Source: JALOLG01 sp963776935
GTDB taxonomy: Bacteria; Actinomycetota; Acidimicrobiia; Acidimicrobiales; Ilumatobacteraceae
Direction of reading: 5' to 3'
NCBI GenBank assembly: GCA_963776935.1
Contig: CAVZOP010000011.1
Location: forward strand, 62,001-126,000
Length of the DNA: 64,000 bases
The notes beneath the pieces are model-generated. The model was not told the DNA's origin. It made no database searches and saw only the letters and a list, made by a program, of their open reading frames with translations. Both the position numbers and the translations under genes were made by a program. This document shows, piece by piece, positions 28,573 to 38,006 of this stretch (position 1 is the stretch's first letter; each line of letters begins with the position of its first letter).

Positions 28573-30339
28573 TCAGTTAGCGAAGAGGGTCTTGACGACT
28601 TCGGGAATGGTGGTGACGTCGTCCTCGACGAGTTGCATGGCTTCACGCAACATGGTGCGCATGCCCTGGGCGACGGCGAGACGACGGAGCTCTTCGGTGG
28701 TTGCCCACCCGACTATCAATCGGCGCAACTCGGGGGTGACCTTTAACAATTCGTAGACGCCAATTCGCTCGCGGTAGCCGGTGCCGGCGCAGAAGTTGCA
28801 TCCGAGGCCGTGGTAGAAGGTGCTCTTCACCGCGCCGCCGCTGTGTTGCTGGAACACGGCGAGCTCGTCGGCGGTCGGTGTGTACTGCTCCTTGCAGTTG
28901 TCGCAGATGCGCCTGAGCAGGCGCTGCGACACCACGGCGACCACGGCCGAGGCGATGAGGAAGGCTTCGATGCCCATGTCGAGCAGGCGGTGGACAGCGG
29001 CCACGGAGTCGTTGCCGTGCAATGACGAGAGCACGAAGTGGCCGGTCAGTGCCGACTGCACCGCGATGCGGGCGGTGTCGGCATCTCGGATCTCACCGAC
29101 GAGGATGACGTCGGGGTCTTGCCGCAAGAGGGCCTTCAGGCCGGAAGCGAACGTGAGCCCGGCGCGCTCGTTGGTCTGCACCTGGTTGATGCCGGGGAAC
29201 ACGTACTCGACCGGGTCCTCGATGGTGGTGACGTTCTTGCCGGTCGAGTTGATCTCCTGCAACGTGGCGTACAGCGTGGTGGTCTTGCCGGCACCCGTGG
29301 GGCCGGCGCAGATCACCATGCCGAACGGTTGGTGCACGAGCTTCGAGTACATGTTGTAGGTCTCGCGTGGCATGCCCAGCTCGTTGAGGCCGACCATCGA
29401 CTTGCTCTTGTCGAGCAGTCGCATGACGACCTTCTCGCCGAACACCGTGGCGACGCTGGCGACGCGGACGTCGAGTGGGCGACCGTCGACGGTGGTCGAG
29501 AACTGGCCGTCCTGAGGTGCCCGCTTCTCGACGATGTTCATGCCGCTCATGATCTTGAGGCGGCTGACGAGCGGGTTGTGGGCGCTCATCGGCAACTTGA
29601 CCGCCTCGACGAGCTGGCCGTCGATGCGGAACCTGACACGAACGTCCTTGTCGAGTGGTTCGACGTGGATGTCGCTCGCTCGGTCGCGCAGTGCCTGGCT
29701 CACGATGCGGTTGACCAACTGGACGACCGGCGCCTGGTCGTCGAGGTTGACCTCGTTGGCCTCCTCGGCGCGCTCGACCTGACTGTCGGTCGCCTGGAAG
29801 GCGGCGACAAGGCGCCCGATGTCGGCGTCGGAGCGCCAGATCTGCTCGATGAACGACTGCACCGTCTTGGGGTCGGTGGCGAGCCATTCGAACTGCTGGC
29901 CAGCAGCGGCCTCGGCCTCGTCACGGCGCGCCTTGGACGGATCGGCCGAGAAGACGACGAGCTTGGTGTCCTTCTCGCCGATCGGGACCAGGAAGAACGC
30001 GCGCGCCAGGCGCTCGTCGATGCGCTGGGCGAGCTCGGGGTTGACCTCGGTGGCGCGCGTGTCGCCGAGCGGGATCCCGCATGCCGTCGCCAGCGCCCGC
30101 GCGTACTCGGCACGACCGACACCGTGCCTGGTGAGCAGCAACTGCCCGAACTCAGGCAGGTCCCCGTTGGTCTCCTGGAGCGTGGCCGCCAGCCGTTCTC
30201 CATCGAGATGCCCGGACTGCACGAGGCTCTGGCCCAGCGCGACGCACTCCTCGATGCTCTTCCCTTGTGGTTTCTCCGCCGGGGCGCTCGGAGACGGCAG
30301 TGAGCGAGCCTCGTCTGCCTTCGGCTTTCGTAGCGCCAT
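28573..30339 (-). CDS. pilB: type IV pilus extension ATPase PilB
   Basis: 588 residues, intact. An N-terminal MshEN-like domain (about residues 30-170), then VNRIVSQALRDRASDIHVEP, Walker A GPTGAGKTTT near residue 350, Asp box TIEDPVEYVFPG, Walker B VILVGEIRDADTA, His box TGHFVLSSLHGNDS, and the zinc CDNC...CNFC pair near 480-520 that is typical of PilB/GspE. MshEN domains in this family can bind c-di-GMP; whether this one does is not visible, but it fits the diguanylate cyclase sharing the same promoter type. Starts 27 nt after the coiled-coil gene. Confidence 0.95.
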   Translation of the reverse strand: MALRKPKADEARSLPSPSAPAEKPQGKSIEECVALGQSLVQSGHLDGERLAATLQETNGDLPEFGQLLLTRHGVGRAEYARALATACGIPLGDTRATEVNPELAQRIDERLARAFFLVPIGEKDTKLVVFSADPSKARRDEAEAAAGQQFEWLATDPKTVQSFIEQIWRSDADIGRLVAAFQATDSQVERAEEANEVNLDDQAPVVQLVNRIVSQALRDRASDIHVEPLDKDVRVRFRIDGQLVEAVKLPMSAHNPLVSRLKIMSGMNIVEKRAPQDGQFSTTVDGRPLDVRVASVATVFGEKVVMRLLDKSKSMVGLNELGMPRETYNMYSKLVHQPFGMVICAGPTGAGKTTTLYATLQEINSTGKNVTTIEDPVEYVFPGINQVQTNERAGLTFASGLKALLRQDPDVILVGEIRDADTARIAVQSALTGHFVLSSLHGNDSVAAVHRLLDMGIEAFLIASAVVAVVSQRLLRRICDNCKEQYTPTADELAVFQQHSGGAVKSTFYHGLGCNFCAGTGYRERIGVYELLKVTPELRRLIVGWATTEELRRLAVAQGMRTMLREAMQLVEDDVTTIPEVVKTLFAN

Positions 30340-30366
30340 CGTTTCGTTCCCTTCCGTTCCCGGTTC

Positions 30367-31521
30367 TCAGTCGACCAACGTCGGTGGGTCGAGTGGTGCG
30401 CCGGAGCGCACCGGCCCTGTTCGTTGGAACTCGGAGCGGGTGACGAACTGGGTCGGGTCGATCTCGATGACCGCCCGCTCGAGCTCCTCCAACCGCTCCA
30501 GCTGCACGGAGGTGCTCACGTCCGCAGTTGCGTCGGCAAGCTGCGTCTCGACGTCGGTCACGCGCAGTGCGACCGTGTCGAACCGCTCGGCCAGCGACTT
30601 CTCGAGACGCTCCATCTCGATGCGGACCAGCACCGCCTCGCCGATCGCAGTCGACAACTTCTCCCTGAGCTCGTCGATCTCCTTGGAGTCGATCTGGTTC
30701 ATCTCCTGACGCAACACTTCGATGCGGTCGTCGATCGCCTCGAACTGCGAGTCGAGACCAGACATCCGATCGTTGAGGGCGATGAGTGTGGTGTCGAGGC
30801 CGGCGGTGACACGACCGACGTGGGCGTCGATCTCGGCGATCCGCATGCCGGAATCCTCTTTGACGCGCGTCTCGGCCGCGAGCACCCGCTCGTTCAGACG
30901 ATCCTCGATGTCGGACAGGCGAGTGCCGACCATCTGGGCGGTCTCCGTCTGGGTCCGGCGGGTTGCACTGTCCAACTCGTCGAACCTCACCGTGAGAGTT
31001 GACAGCCGGCCCTCGACGTTGGTTTGCAGCTGCTCGCTCAGCTCGGCAGTGCGCTGCTCCATCGCCTGGGTCATCTCGTTGAAGTAGGTGACCATCCGGG
31101 CGGCCTGCTCGTCGAAGCGGCGCAGGTTCGAGTCGAGCGCCTCGATCCGGCGAGTGAGGCCGCTCTGGTCGTCGCGGATCTCCTGCAGCGCGGGCCGGGC
31201 GACGTCTTGCACCATGCCCGCCAAGTTGACGTCCATGTCGTCGAAGCGGCGCGCCGTGCGCGACTCGAGCTCGCCGAGGCGAGTGTCGATCGCCTGGCGC
31301 ATGGCGTGTTGGAACTGCTCGTTGCGGGTGTGCGACTGCTCGACGGCGGCCGCCAGCGACTGCAGCTGCTCACCGAAGGCCTGACGCATCGTTTCCCGGT
31401 CGGCCGCGCTGGATGAGCGGAGCCGTTCGACCTCGGCCATCATCGTGGCCCCGTAGCGATCGAGCTCAGCCTGGACGGCCGCGATGAGACTCGCTCGCAT
31501 ATCGTCCGTTTCGGCTGTCAT
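30367..31521 (-). CDS. long coiled-coil protein heading the pilB-pilC operon
   Basis: 384 residues from ATG 31521 with GGAGGA upstream. Almost entirely alpha-helical heptads without a signal or membrane segment: repeated units such as RFDELDSATRRTQTETAQMV, VGTRLSDIEDRLNERVL and IDDRIEVLRQEMNQIDSKEI give five or six Arg/Asp/Leu-rich segments. I recognise no family. First gene of the operon coiled coil-pilB-pilC, with a sigma-28-like promoter 72-99 bp upstream. A scaffold or polar-positioning factor for the pilus motor is a reasonable guess; canonical PilM, PilN and PilO are not in the window. Confidence 0.65.
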   Translation of the reverse strand: MTAETDDMRASLIAAVQAELDRYGATMMAEVERLRSSSAADRETMRQAFGEQLQSLAAAVEQSHTRNEQFQHAMRQAIDTRLGELESRTARRFDDMDVNLAGMVQDVARPALQEIRDDQSGLTRRIEALDSNLRRFDEQAARMVTYFNEMTQAMEQRTAELSEQLQTNVEGRLSTLTVRFDELDSATRRTQTETAQMVGTRLSDIEDRLNERVLAAETRVKEDSGMRIAEIDAHVGRVTAGLDTTLIALNDRMSGLDSQFEAIDDRIEVLRQEMNQIDSKEIDELREKLSTAIGEAVLVRIEMERLEKSLAERFDTVALRVTDVETQLADATADVSTSVQLERLEELERAVIEIDPTQFVTRSEFQRTGPVRSGAPLDPPTLVD

Positions 31522-31592
31522 ACCTCTCGATCCTCCGAAGTCAGGACTCGCTACGGATCATCGTGACGGGATCCACACAAGCCACGTCGTAC

Positions 31593-31620
31593 GTATCGGT
31601 CAGCGGACCGCTCGGCTTGA
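31593..31620 (-). promoter_or_regulatory. sigma-28/WhiG-like promoter of the coiled coil-pilB-pilC operon
   Basis: Minus-strand TCAAG (from 31620) and ACCGATAC (31600-31593), with 16 nt between TCAA and ACCGATAC. Divergent from the matching promoter of the conservon. Confidence 0.6.
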
Positions 31621-31708
31621 GAATGCGCAGACGAAACCCATCCGATCAGGATGTGGATGGGCGATATACCTCCGTCATCCCCGGTCGCGCCGAACTGTCC
31701 ACATTTGC

Positions 31709-31736
31709 TCAAGATACTCGGTCGGGCTCCCGATAC
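31709..31736 (+). promoter_or_regulatory. sigma-28/WhiG-like promoter of the conservon
   Basis: TCAAG at 31709 and CCCGATAC at 31729-31736 with 16 nt between TCAA and CCCGATAC. It gives a leader of about 30 nt with GGAGG before the cvnA ATG. Confidence 0.6.
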
Positions 31737-31773
31737 ATCCCCTGTCGCAACTGGAAGCTGGAGGTCCGCTCGC

Positions 31774-34630
31774 ATGCGTCGCCTTTCCCTGTCCGCCAAA
31801 TTGTTCGTCGCCGCACTGCCACTACTGGTGGCCGTCAGCGCGCTACTCGCGCTTTCGATCCGTGATGGCGTCGAGGAAGTCAACCAAGCTCGCCGTGGAG
31901 CTCTTCTGGGCTCGACGTGGGAACCGCTCATCGCCTCGATCCAAGCGATCGAGGCCGAACAGCGCATCTCCGACGGCGGCGAGCAGGCTGAGATCATCGA
32001 CGCCCGGCGCGCCACCGACAGCTCGATGAGCGACCTGCGTCAGGTCGTACGACGAATCGGTGACAGCAACGCGATGGTCGTCAAGATCGGGTTGGCGACG
32101 GGCTCCCTCAGCACCGGTCGCGTGGCCGTCGACTCTGGCGACGACTTCCAAGTCATCGCCGCCTTGCGGGCATACGACACCGCCGAGCGAGAGTTGATCG
32201 GCCTCGGCCGGCTGCTCCCCGCCGAAGCCGGCGACGCCGAGCTCGGCCGCTCGCTGCTGGCCGTCGCCTCGCTCGCCGCGACCGAGCAGACCGCCAACGA
32301 CGTGGTGCAGTCGATCGGTGACTGGCCGAAGTCCGGCGATCCGGCAGGCGTCGTCCAGGCTGCCTCGCTCGGCGATGCGATGGTCGCCACTGTCGACGAG
32401 TTCGAGAACGTCGCTCCCGACGCCTGGCTGGCCGAGTTCCGCGACGGCCGGTGGGCGCGACGTCTGGCCGACTCCATGAACCGCCTCGACGGCATCGTCG
32501 CCGCGGCCGACAACGGCGCCTTCGTGACGTTCGACGCGACCGAGTTCAACGAGACGGTGGCGGGCATCGCGACCATTCGTGATCAGCTCGCCGAGCAGAT
32601 CGTGTCCGACGCCGAGTCGGAAGCCGACACCCTGCAACAAGTGACGCTCCTCCGCATCGGGGTCACCTTGATCGCCTTGCTGCTCGCCACGCTGATGGCG
32701 TTGCTCCTCACCCGGTCGATCACGCGCCGGCTGCGGGCGGTGTCGGACAAGGCCCACGAGGTGGCGACGATCCAACTCCCGGCCCTCGTCAGCGCCCTGC
32801 GCGACCCACGCGGTCGATCGGTGATCCCCGACGTCGCCCCCATCGAGGACGCCGGAACCGACGAGCTCGGCGAGCTCGCCGGCGCGTTCAACGTGGTGCA
32901 GTCGACGCTCGTCGACGTCGCCCACGAGCAGATCGAGGTCCTGCGGCGCGGCGTGTCGGACATCTTCGTCACGATGGCCCGCCGCACCCGGAGCCTGATC
33001 GACCGCCAGCTGGCGTTGCTCGACGAGCTCGAGGCCGACGTCGACGACCCGAGCGTGCTGGCGAACTACTACCAGCTCGACCATCTGGCGACCCGCATGC
33101 GCCGCAACTCCGAGAGTCTGCTCGTGCTCGCCAACGCCGAGTCGCGCCGTCGTCGCACCAAGGCAACCGACGTCGACGACGTGGTGCGTGCCGCGATCGG
33201 CGAGGTCGAGGACTACCGCCGCATCGACGTCCTCAACCTCGACCACCTTCAGGTCCGCGGCGCCGTCGTCGCCGACATCTCCCACCTTCTCGCCGAGCTG
33301 CTCGACAACGCCTCGTCGTTCTCGCCACCCGAGAGCCGGGTCACGGTGTCGGGTCGATACGCGGACGAGCACTACCTGATCTCGATCTCCGACGAAGGTG
33401 TCGGCATCGGCGCCGACCGCCTCGCCGAGCTCAACGACATCCTGGCCAATCCACCGATCGTCGGTCTGTCGGTCGAGCCCACGCTCGGCATGTCGGTGGT
33501 GTCGCTGCTCGCCCACAAGCACGGCGTGCAGGTGCGGCTCGTGCCGTCGTCGCCGGGTCTCCTCGTCGAGGTCGTGCTGCCGGCCAAGCTGTACGGCCCG
33601 ATCGACGCGACCGGGCTGCTCGGCGTCGAACCGGCGACGAACGGTCACGGCAAGCCCGCACCCGACCGCGTCATCGACTGGTCCGGGTCGGGCGAGCCCG
33701 CCAACACCGACACATTCGTGGCGGACTTCGCGCCCACCGCGTCACCGAAGAGGCGCCGACCGAGCCCACGGCGACCCCCGAGTGGTCGGTCACCGCCGAA
33801 GCGACCCCAGTGTCCGACAGGACGTTCGACGTCGAGACGACCGCAGAGCTTTCGATAGTCGACGGCCAACCGGCCACCAACGAGCCGACGTTCGAGCCCG
33901 ACTGGTCGATCGCGCCGGATCAGCCCGCACTGCCCGACCGGACGGCGACCGCCGATCCGGTCGACGACCCAGCACCCGTGGCAGAAGCGCCAGAAGTGCG
34001 AGTCCGACGGTCCGAGCCGACGAGGTCGAGGTCCGAGCCGACGAGGTCGAGGTCCGAGCCGACGAGGTCGAGACCTCGAGCTTCACGGCGCCGCAGTCAC
34101 ACGATCGCATGGGTGGCGAGTTCGATCGGCCACCGGCGCCACCGGCGTTCGGGATCCAGCCCACCTCGCGACCGTTCACCGATCCGACCGCACGGCCGAT
34201 CCCGGCCCGGCGCACCGAATCGGAGCGGCTGGTTGCCTCCGGTCAGGCCAAGCCGTCGTTGCCCACACGATCGCGCGGCACTGGTCCCGACGGTCCGGAC
34301 CGCTTGGCCGCCCAGCTCACAGGTCCGGTCGGCCAGCCCATGGTGGCCCCGACCGCCCCGAGCTCGCTGAAGGCGGCACTGTCGGCGTTCGAGGCCGGCC
34401 GTGCCGGTGCCCGGCCCGACGCTTCGCCGCCGCCGGCACTGCCGACGCGGGATCCCGGCAGCGCCTTCGATCACGACGAGGTCACGGCGAGCACGTCGCA
34501 GTCACGCCTCGATCCCGAATCGATCCGTGAACGGCTTCGGTCGTTCCGACAAGAGTTCCAACTCGGCCGCGACGGCGAAGGTGCCGCCGGCCATGACGGA
34601 GATCAGACCGATCTCGGAGGTGATCGTTGA
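31774..34630 (+). CDS. cvnA: conservon sensor histidine kinase-like protein CvnA (two frameshifts)
   Basis: ATG 31774 has GGAGG 9 nt upstream. TM1 at about residues 8-28, an extracytoplasmic helical domain of about 260 residues (NIT-like), TM2 near 291-312, a HAMP-like helix, then a dimerisation segment without an obvious phospho-His and a HATPase domain with N box LLAELLDNASSFSPPE, G1 ISDEGVGIGADR and G2 LGMSVVSLLAHKHG. A long Pro/Glu-rich tail follows, where the frame shifts near 33740 and 34000 before ending DQTDLGGDR*. CvnA proteins sit on the membrane and work with CvnB-D as a G-protein-like complex. The TGA overlaps the cvnB ATG. Confidence 0.85.
34010..34072 (+). repeat. three exact 21-bp repeats in cvnA
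   Basis: GTCCGAGCCGACGAGGTCGA plus G, three times head to tail, encoding VRADEVE x3 in the acidic tail of CvnA. In-frame unit length; copy number may vary between strains. The nearby frameshift could be an assembly effect of the repeat. Confidence 0.85.
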
Positions 34631-35046
34631 TGGGTGCTGTCGAGAACCTGAACTGGCTCGTCGCTCGATTCGTCGAGCAGGTGTCGGCCGTCAGGCAGGC
34701 GGTCGTCGTGTCGTCCGACGGGCTCCCGCTCGCCGTGTCGGCCAACGTCGAGCGAGAGACCACCGAGCGGCTGGCGGCGGTTGCCTCCGGGATGATCGGG
34801 CTCGCCTACGGATCGGCCGGACGCTTCGGCGCCGGCGCCGTGTCGAACGTGATCGTCGAGATGGAGAACGGCTGGATGTTCGTCACCGGCATCCGCGACG
34901 GCTCGTTGATGTGCGTCGTCACCACCAAGGATGCCGACATCGGCACCATCGGTTACGAGATCGCCGTGTTCGCCGATCGGGCGGGCGAGGTGCTCACCCC
35001 TGAGGTCCGCGACGAACTGAAGTCGATGATGTTGTCGAGGCGGTGA
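34630..35046 (+). CDS. cvnB: Roadblock/LC7 protein CvnB
   Basis: 138 residues, start coupled to cvnA through TGATG. Roadblock/LC7 fold: NLNWLVARFVEQVSAVRQAV, VVVSSDGLPLAVSANV, ASGMIGLAYGSAGRFG and VIVEMENGWMFVTGI. Relatives include MglB, the GTPase-activating partner of MglA. In conservons CvnB is thought to control the GTP state of CvnD. Intact. Confidence 0.92.
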   Translation: MGAVENLNWLVARFVEQVSAVRQAVVVSSDGLPLAVSANVERETTERLAAVASGMIGLAYGSAGRFGAGAVSNVIVEMENGWMFVTGIRDGSLMCVVTTKDADIGTIGYEIAVFADRAGEVLTPEVRDELKSMMLSRR

Positions 35047-35049
35047 GAC

Positions 35050-35436
35050 ATGGCAGAAGACCCTGACGTCGGCGCGATCCTCCAGGAGGACGACGCCGAC
35101 GAGACCGGACGCCTGATCCGGCCCTACGCCATGACCGGTGGCCGCACCGGCACGGATGGCGACAGCATCGGACTCGAAGCGCAGATCCAGGCCAACACGC
35201 GGGCGTCGAGCCATCTCGGCGCCTACCGCTGGGAGGCCGCCAAGCTCATCGAGCTCGTGCAGACGCCGACCGCCCTCGTCGAGGTCGCGGCCCGGCTCAA
35301 GATCCCGATCGGTGTCACCAGGGTCCTGGTCGCCGACCTCGTACGCGACGGCGCCGTCGTCGTCCACATCCCACAACGAACACAGTCGTTCACGAGCTTG
35401 TTGGAGAAGGTTCTCGATGGTGTCCGCAGCCTCTGA
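35050..35436 (+). CDS. cvnC: DUF742 protein CvnC
   Basis: 128 residues, 3 nt after cvnB. It contains LIRPYAMTGGRTG, the hallmark of DUF742, and a winged-helix-like second half (KLIELVQTPTALVEVAARL, IPIGVTRVLVADLVRDGAV). It is the conserved third component of conservons; its exact function is unknown. Overlaps cvnD by 20 nt. Confidence 0.92.
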   Translation: MAEDPDVGAILQEDDADETGRLIRPYAMTGGRTGTDGDSIGLEAQIQANTRASSHLGAYRWEAAKLIELVQTPTALVEVAARLKIPIGVTRVLVADLVRDGAVVVHIPQRTQSFTSLLEKVLDGVRSL

Positions 35437-36007
35437 TACGCCACGGGGCAAGATCCCCGTGAAGATCGTCATCGCCGGCGGTTTCGGCGTTGGCAAGTCC
35501 ACGTTCGTCAGCACCATCTCCGAGATCGAGCCATTGCGCAGCGAAGCGGTGATGACGGCGGCGTCGAGCGAGGTCGACAGCCTCATCCACACCGGGTCCA
35601 AGCAGACCACCACGGTGGCGATGGACTTCGGTCGCATCACGCTGACCGAGGAGATCACGCTGTACCTGTTCGGTACTCCGGGGCAGGAACGCTTCCACTT
35701 CATGTGGAACGAGCTCTCACGGGGTGCGATCGGTGCGATCGTGCTGGCCGACACCCGAAGGCTCACCGACTGCTTCGCGGCGATCGACTACTTCGAGGTG
35801 CGCAACGTGCCGTTCATCGTCGCCGTGAACACCTTCGACGGGATCCGGACGCATGCCCTACAGGCAATTAGAGAGGCCGTGCAGGTCGACGAGCGGGTCC
35901 CGATGGTGTTCTGCGACGCCCGGCAGCGTTCGGACGTGAAGAGCGCCCTCATCGCCGTCGTCGAGCACGCCCTGATGCGCGAACGCGCCGCCGCCGCCCC
36001 CAACTGA
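35417..36007 (+). CDS. cvnD: small GTPase CvnD (MglA-related)
   Basis: 196 residues. P-loop GGFGVGKSTFVST near residue 21, switch region EVDSLIHTGSKQTTTVAMDFG, FGTPGQERFHFMW as the G3 motif, and G4 VAVNTFDG in place of NKxD. This is the Ras-like ATP/GTP-binding family of conservons, related to MglA, which sets polarity of type IV pili in Myxococcus. The start overlaps cvnC, so the four cvn genes form one translationally coupled operon. Divergent from the pilB operon; role in pilus control is inferred. Confidence 0.92.
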   Translation: MVSAASDTPRGKIPVKIVIAGGFGVGKSTFVSTISEIEPLRSEAVMTAASSEVDSLIHTGSKQTTTVAMDFGRITLTEEITLYLFGTPGQERFHFMWNELSRGAIGAIVLADTRRLTDCFAAIDYFEVRNVPFIVAVNTFDGIRTHALQAIREAVQVDERVPMVFCDARQRSDVKSALIAVVEHALMRERAAAAPN

Positions 36008-36040
36008 CCCTTTCGTCACCTCCTCCGCCGCCTGTGTCGG

Positions 36041-36067
36041 GGTCCTCAGCCTGGGACGCGGAGGACC
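36041..36067 (+). terminator. possible hairpin after the conservon
   Basis: GGTCCTC and GAGGACC, 13 nt apart, 34 nt after the cvnD stop. No T-run. Candidate terminator. Confidence 0.35.
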
Positions 36068-36140
36068 TCGACGCGAGCGAAGGGCTTCCGATCACCGCGG
36101 GTCGATGTCCACAGGCGGAGAGTGAACGCGGTCTCGTCGG

Positions 36141-37039
36141 TTGTTGGCGACGGCAGCGCTTCAGCACGGTCTGATCGCCACGAGTCAGCTCACGGACCAC
36201 AACGTCGAGCGCGCACAGTTCGACCAGTTCGTGCGGCGCGGGATCTTCGTGCGCGTCGGATCGGGTGTCTATGCCGCTGCTGGGGCGCCGGATTCTTGGG
36301 AGCGGTCGCTACGAGCCGGCTTGCTCGCGCTCGGTCCGCAGTCCTGTGTCAGTCACGAAGCCGCCGCACGCCTTCACGGCCTCGACCGATCCGTCGAGAG
36401 CCGCCCGGAGTTCACCGTCATCCCGTGGCCGGCAAGGTCTCGTGGTCGACGGTGTGCTGCACACCACGAAGGTGCTCGCGCCGCTGGACGTGGTGACCGT
36501 GGACGGGTTCCGAGCCACCTCGGCGACGCGAACGATCGTCGACCTCGCCCATGAGCGAGTGTCACGGAACCGCCTCGCCGCCGCGATCGATTCGGCGGTG
36601 CGCCTCGGTCTCACATCGCCGACGGTGCTCGTCGATCGCCTGCGAGACCTACGCGGCCCAGGTCGATGGGGCTGTCGGCTGCTCGACGACCTCCTCGTCG
36701 ACACCGGCGGCCACACGATGCTCGAACGCGACTTCCTGCGGCTGATGCGACGTGGTGGGCTCCCGAAGCCGCGCACGCAGGTGATTCATCGCCGTGGTGG
36801 AACGACGTACGCGCGCGGTCGACTTCCTCTTCGACCCCTATGGCGTCGTCGTCGAGGTGTCGGGGCGCAAGGGACACTCGTCACCGACCGAGCGTCAGAT
36901 CGACGCCCAGCGACGCAACGAGCTGCAAGACGCTGGTCGGCGGGTCTTCGAGTACACCTACGAGGACGTGATGCGCCGGCCCGACCACGTGATCGGGACG
37001 ATGTCACAGCGCCTCGCCAACGCCGGCTGGTCCCCGTGA
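36141..37039 (+). CDS. AbiEi-like DNA-binding domain fused to DUF559-type nuclease domain (two frameshifts)
   Basis: The N-terminal half (about residues 1-110) matches the AbiEi winged-helix antitoxin/regulator: GLIATSQLTDHNVERAQFDQ, RRGIFVRVGSGVYAAAGAP and ALGPQSCVSHEAAARLHGL. After an indel near 36430 the middle reads RATSATRTIVDLAHERVSR. After a second near 36800 the C-terminal domain has VDFLFDPYGVVVEVSGRKGH, RQIDAQRRNELQDAGRR and VFEYTYEDVM, a Vsr/DUF559-like endonuclease core. No AbiEii toxin is encoded nearby, so it is an orphan. Fusions of this kind are common in actinobacteria and may be defence genes. The TTG start is uncertain. Confidence 0.65.
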
Positions 37040-37090
37040 GTCGAGATCCTCCGCGTGCCACGCGGAACACCTCGACACAGCGCGGGTGGT

Positions 37091-37096
37091 TACGGT
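37091..37096 (+). promoter_or_regulatory. -10 box (TACGGT) of a likely leaderless exonuclease gene
   Basis: TACGGT lies 7 nt before ATG 37104, the spacing seen before six other starts in the window. It decides for this ATG over the earlier in-frame start at 37086. Confidence 0.45.
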
Positions 37097-37103
37097 TGCT
37101 GGG

Positions 37104-38006
37104 ATGCGGGTGCACCTCGTCGACGGGACGTACGAATTGTTCCGTCAGCACTTCGGCAGCGCCGGCCGGCAACGGGACGGCGCGGCCGACCCGGGACCGT
37201 ACGCGGCGACGATCGGCGTGCTGGGCTCGACGCTCGGGCTGATCGAGGATGGTGCCACCCACATCGGCGTCGCCAGCGACCACGTGATCGAGAGCTTTCG
37301 CAACGACCTGTGGCCCGGCTACAAGACCAGCGAGGGGATGCCGCCGGAGCTACTGCACCAGATCCCGGTGCTCGAGGACGCGTTGCTGGCGATGGGCGTG
37401 GTCACCTGGGCGATGGTCGAGCACGAGGCCGACGACGCGCTCGGCGCGGCGGCCGCCATCGCCGCCGCCGATGCGAGAGTCGAACAGGTGCTCATCGTCA
37501 CCCCCGACAAAGACCTGTGTCAGTGCGTCAGGGGCACGCGGGTCGTCGAGTTCGACCGCCGCAAGCGCGAGATCATCGACGAAGCGGCAGTCATCGAGAA
37601 GTTCGGCGTCGGGCCGGCGTCGATCCCGGACTACCTCGGGCTCGTCGGCGACACGGCCGACGGCTTTCCCGGCCTTGCCGGATGGGGATCCAAGAGCGCC
37701 GCCATGGTGCTCGCCCGGTACGGCCACATCGAGAACATCCCGCAGTCGGTGGGCGACTGGGATGTGCCCGGCCTCCGTGGCGGCGCCAAGCTGGCCGTCA
37801 CGCTGCGCGACCAGTTCGAGCTGGCGCTGTTGTTCCGGCGGATCGCGACCGTCGAGCTCGACGTCGAGGTGGGCACGGTCGACGATTGGCGGTGGACCGG
37901 TCCGACGCCGAGGTTCGGTGCGATCGCCCACCGGCTGGGCGCGCCCGAACTGGTGGGGCGATCGGAGCGGGCGGGTGTCCGCGCCGCCGGCAGAGCCGCC
38001 GACTGA
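37104..38006 (+). CDS. 5'-3' exonuclease (PolA N-terminal / FEN-like)
   Basis: 300 residues. RVHLVDGTYELFRQHFG begins the PIN-like FEN fold; metal-binding Asp/Glu positions are seen in VASDHVIESFRNDLWPGYK, EHEADDALGAAAAIA and VTPDKDLCQCV. A helix-hairpin-helix region has GLVGDTADGFPGLAGWGSKSA. It lacks the polymerase half of PolA; such stand-alone enzymes process flap and RNA-primed DNA. The 3' end overlaps the SRP RNA gene on the other strand by about 10 nt. Intact. Confidence 0.88.
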   Translation: MRVHLVDGTYELFRQHFGSAGRQRDGAADPGPYAATIGVLGSTLGLIEDGATHIGVASDHVIESFRNDLWPGYKTSEGMPPELLHQIPVLEDALLAMGVVTWAMVEHEADDALGAAAAIAAADARVEQVLIVTPDKDLCQCVRGTRVVEFDRRKREIIDEAAVIEKFGVGPASIPDYLGLVGDTADGFPGLAGWGSKSAAMVLARYGHIENIPQSVGDWDVPGLRGGAKLAVTLRDQFELALLFRRIATVELDVEVGTVDDWRWTGPTPRFGAIAHRLGAPELVGRSERAGVRAAGRAAD

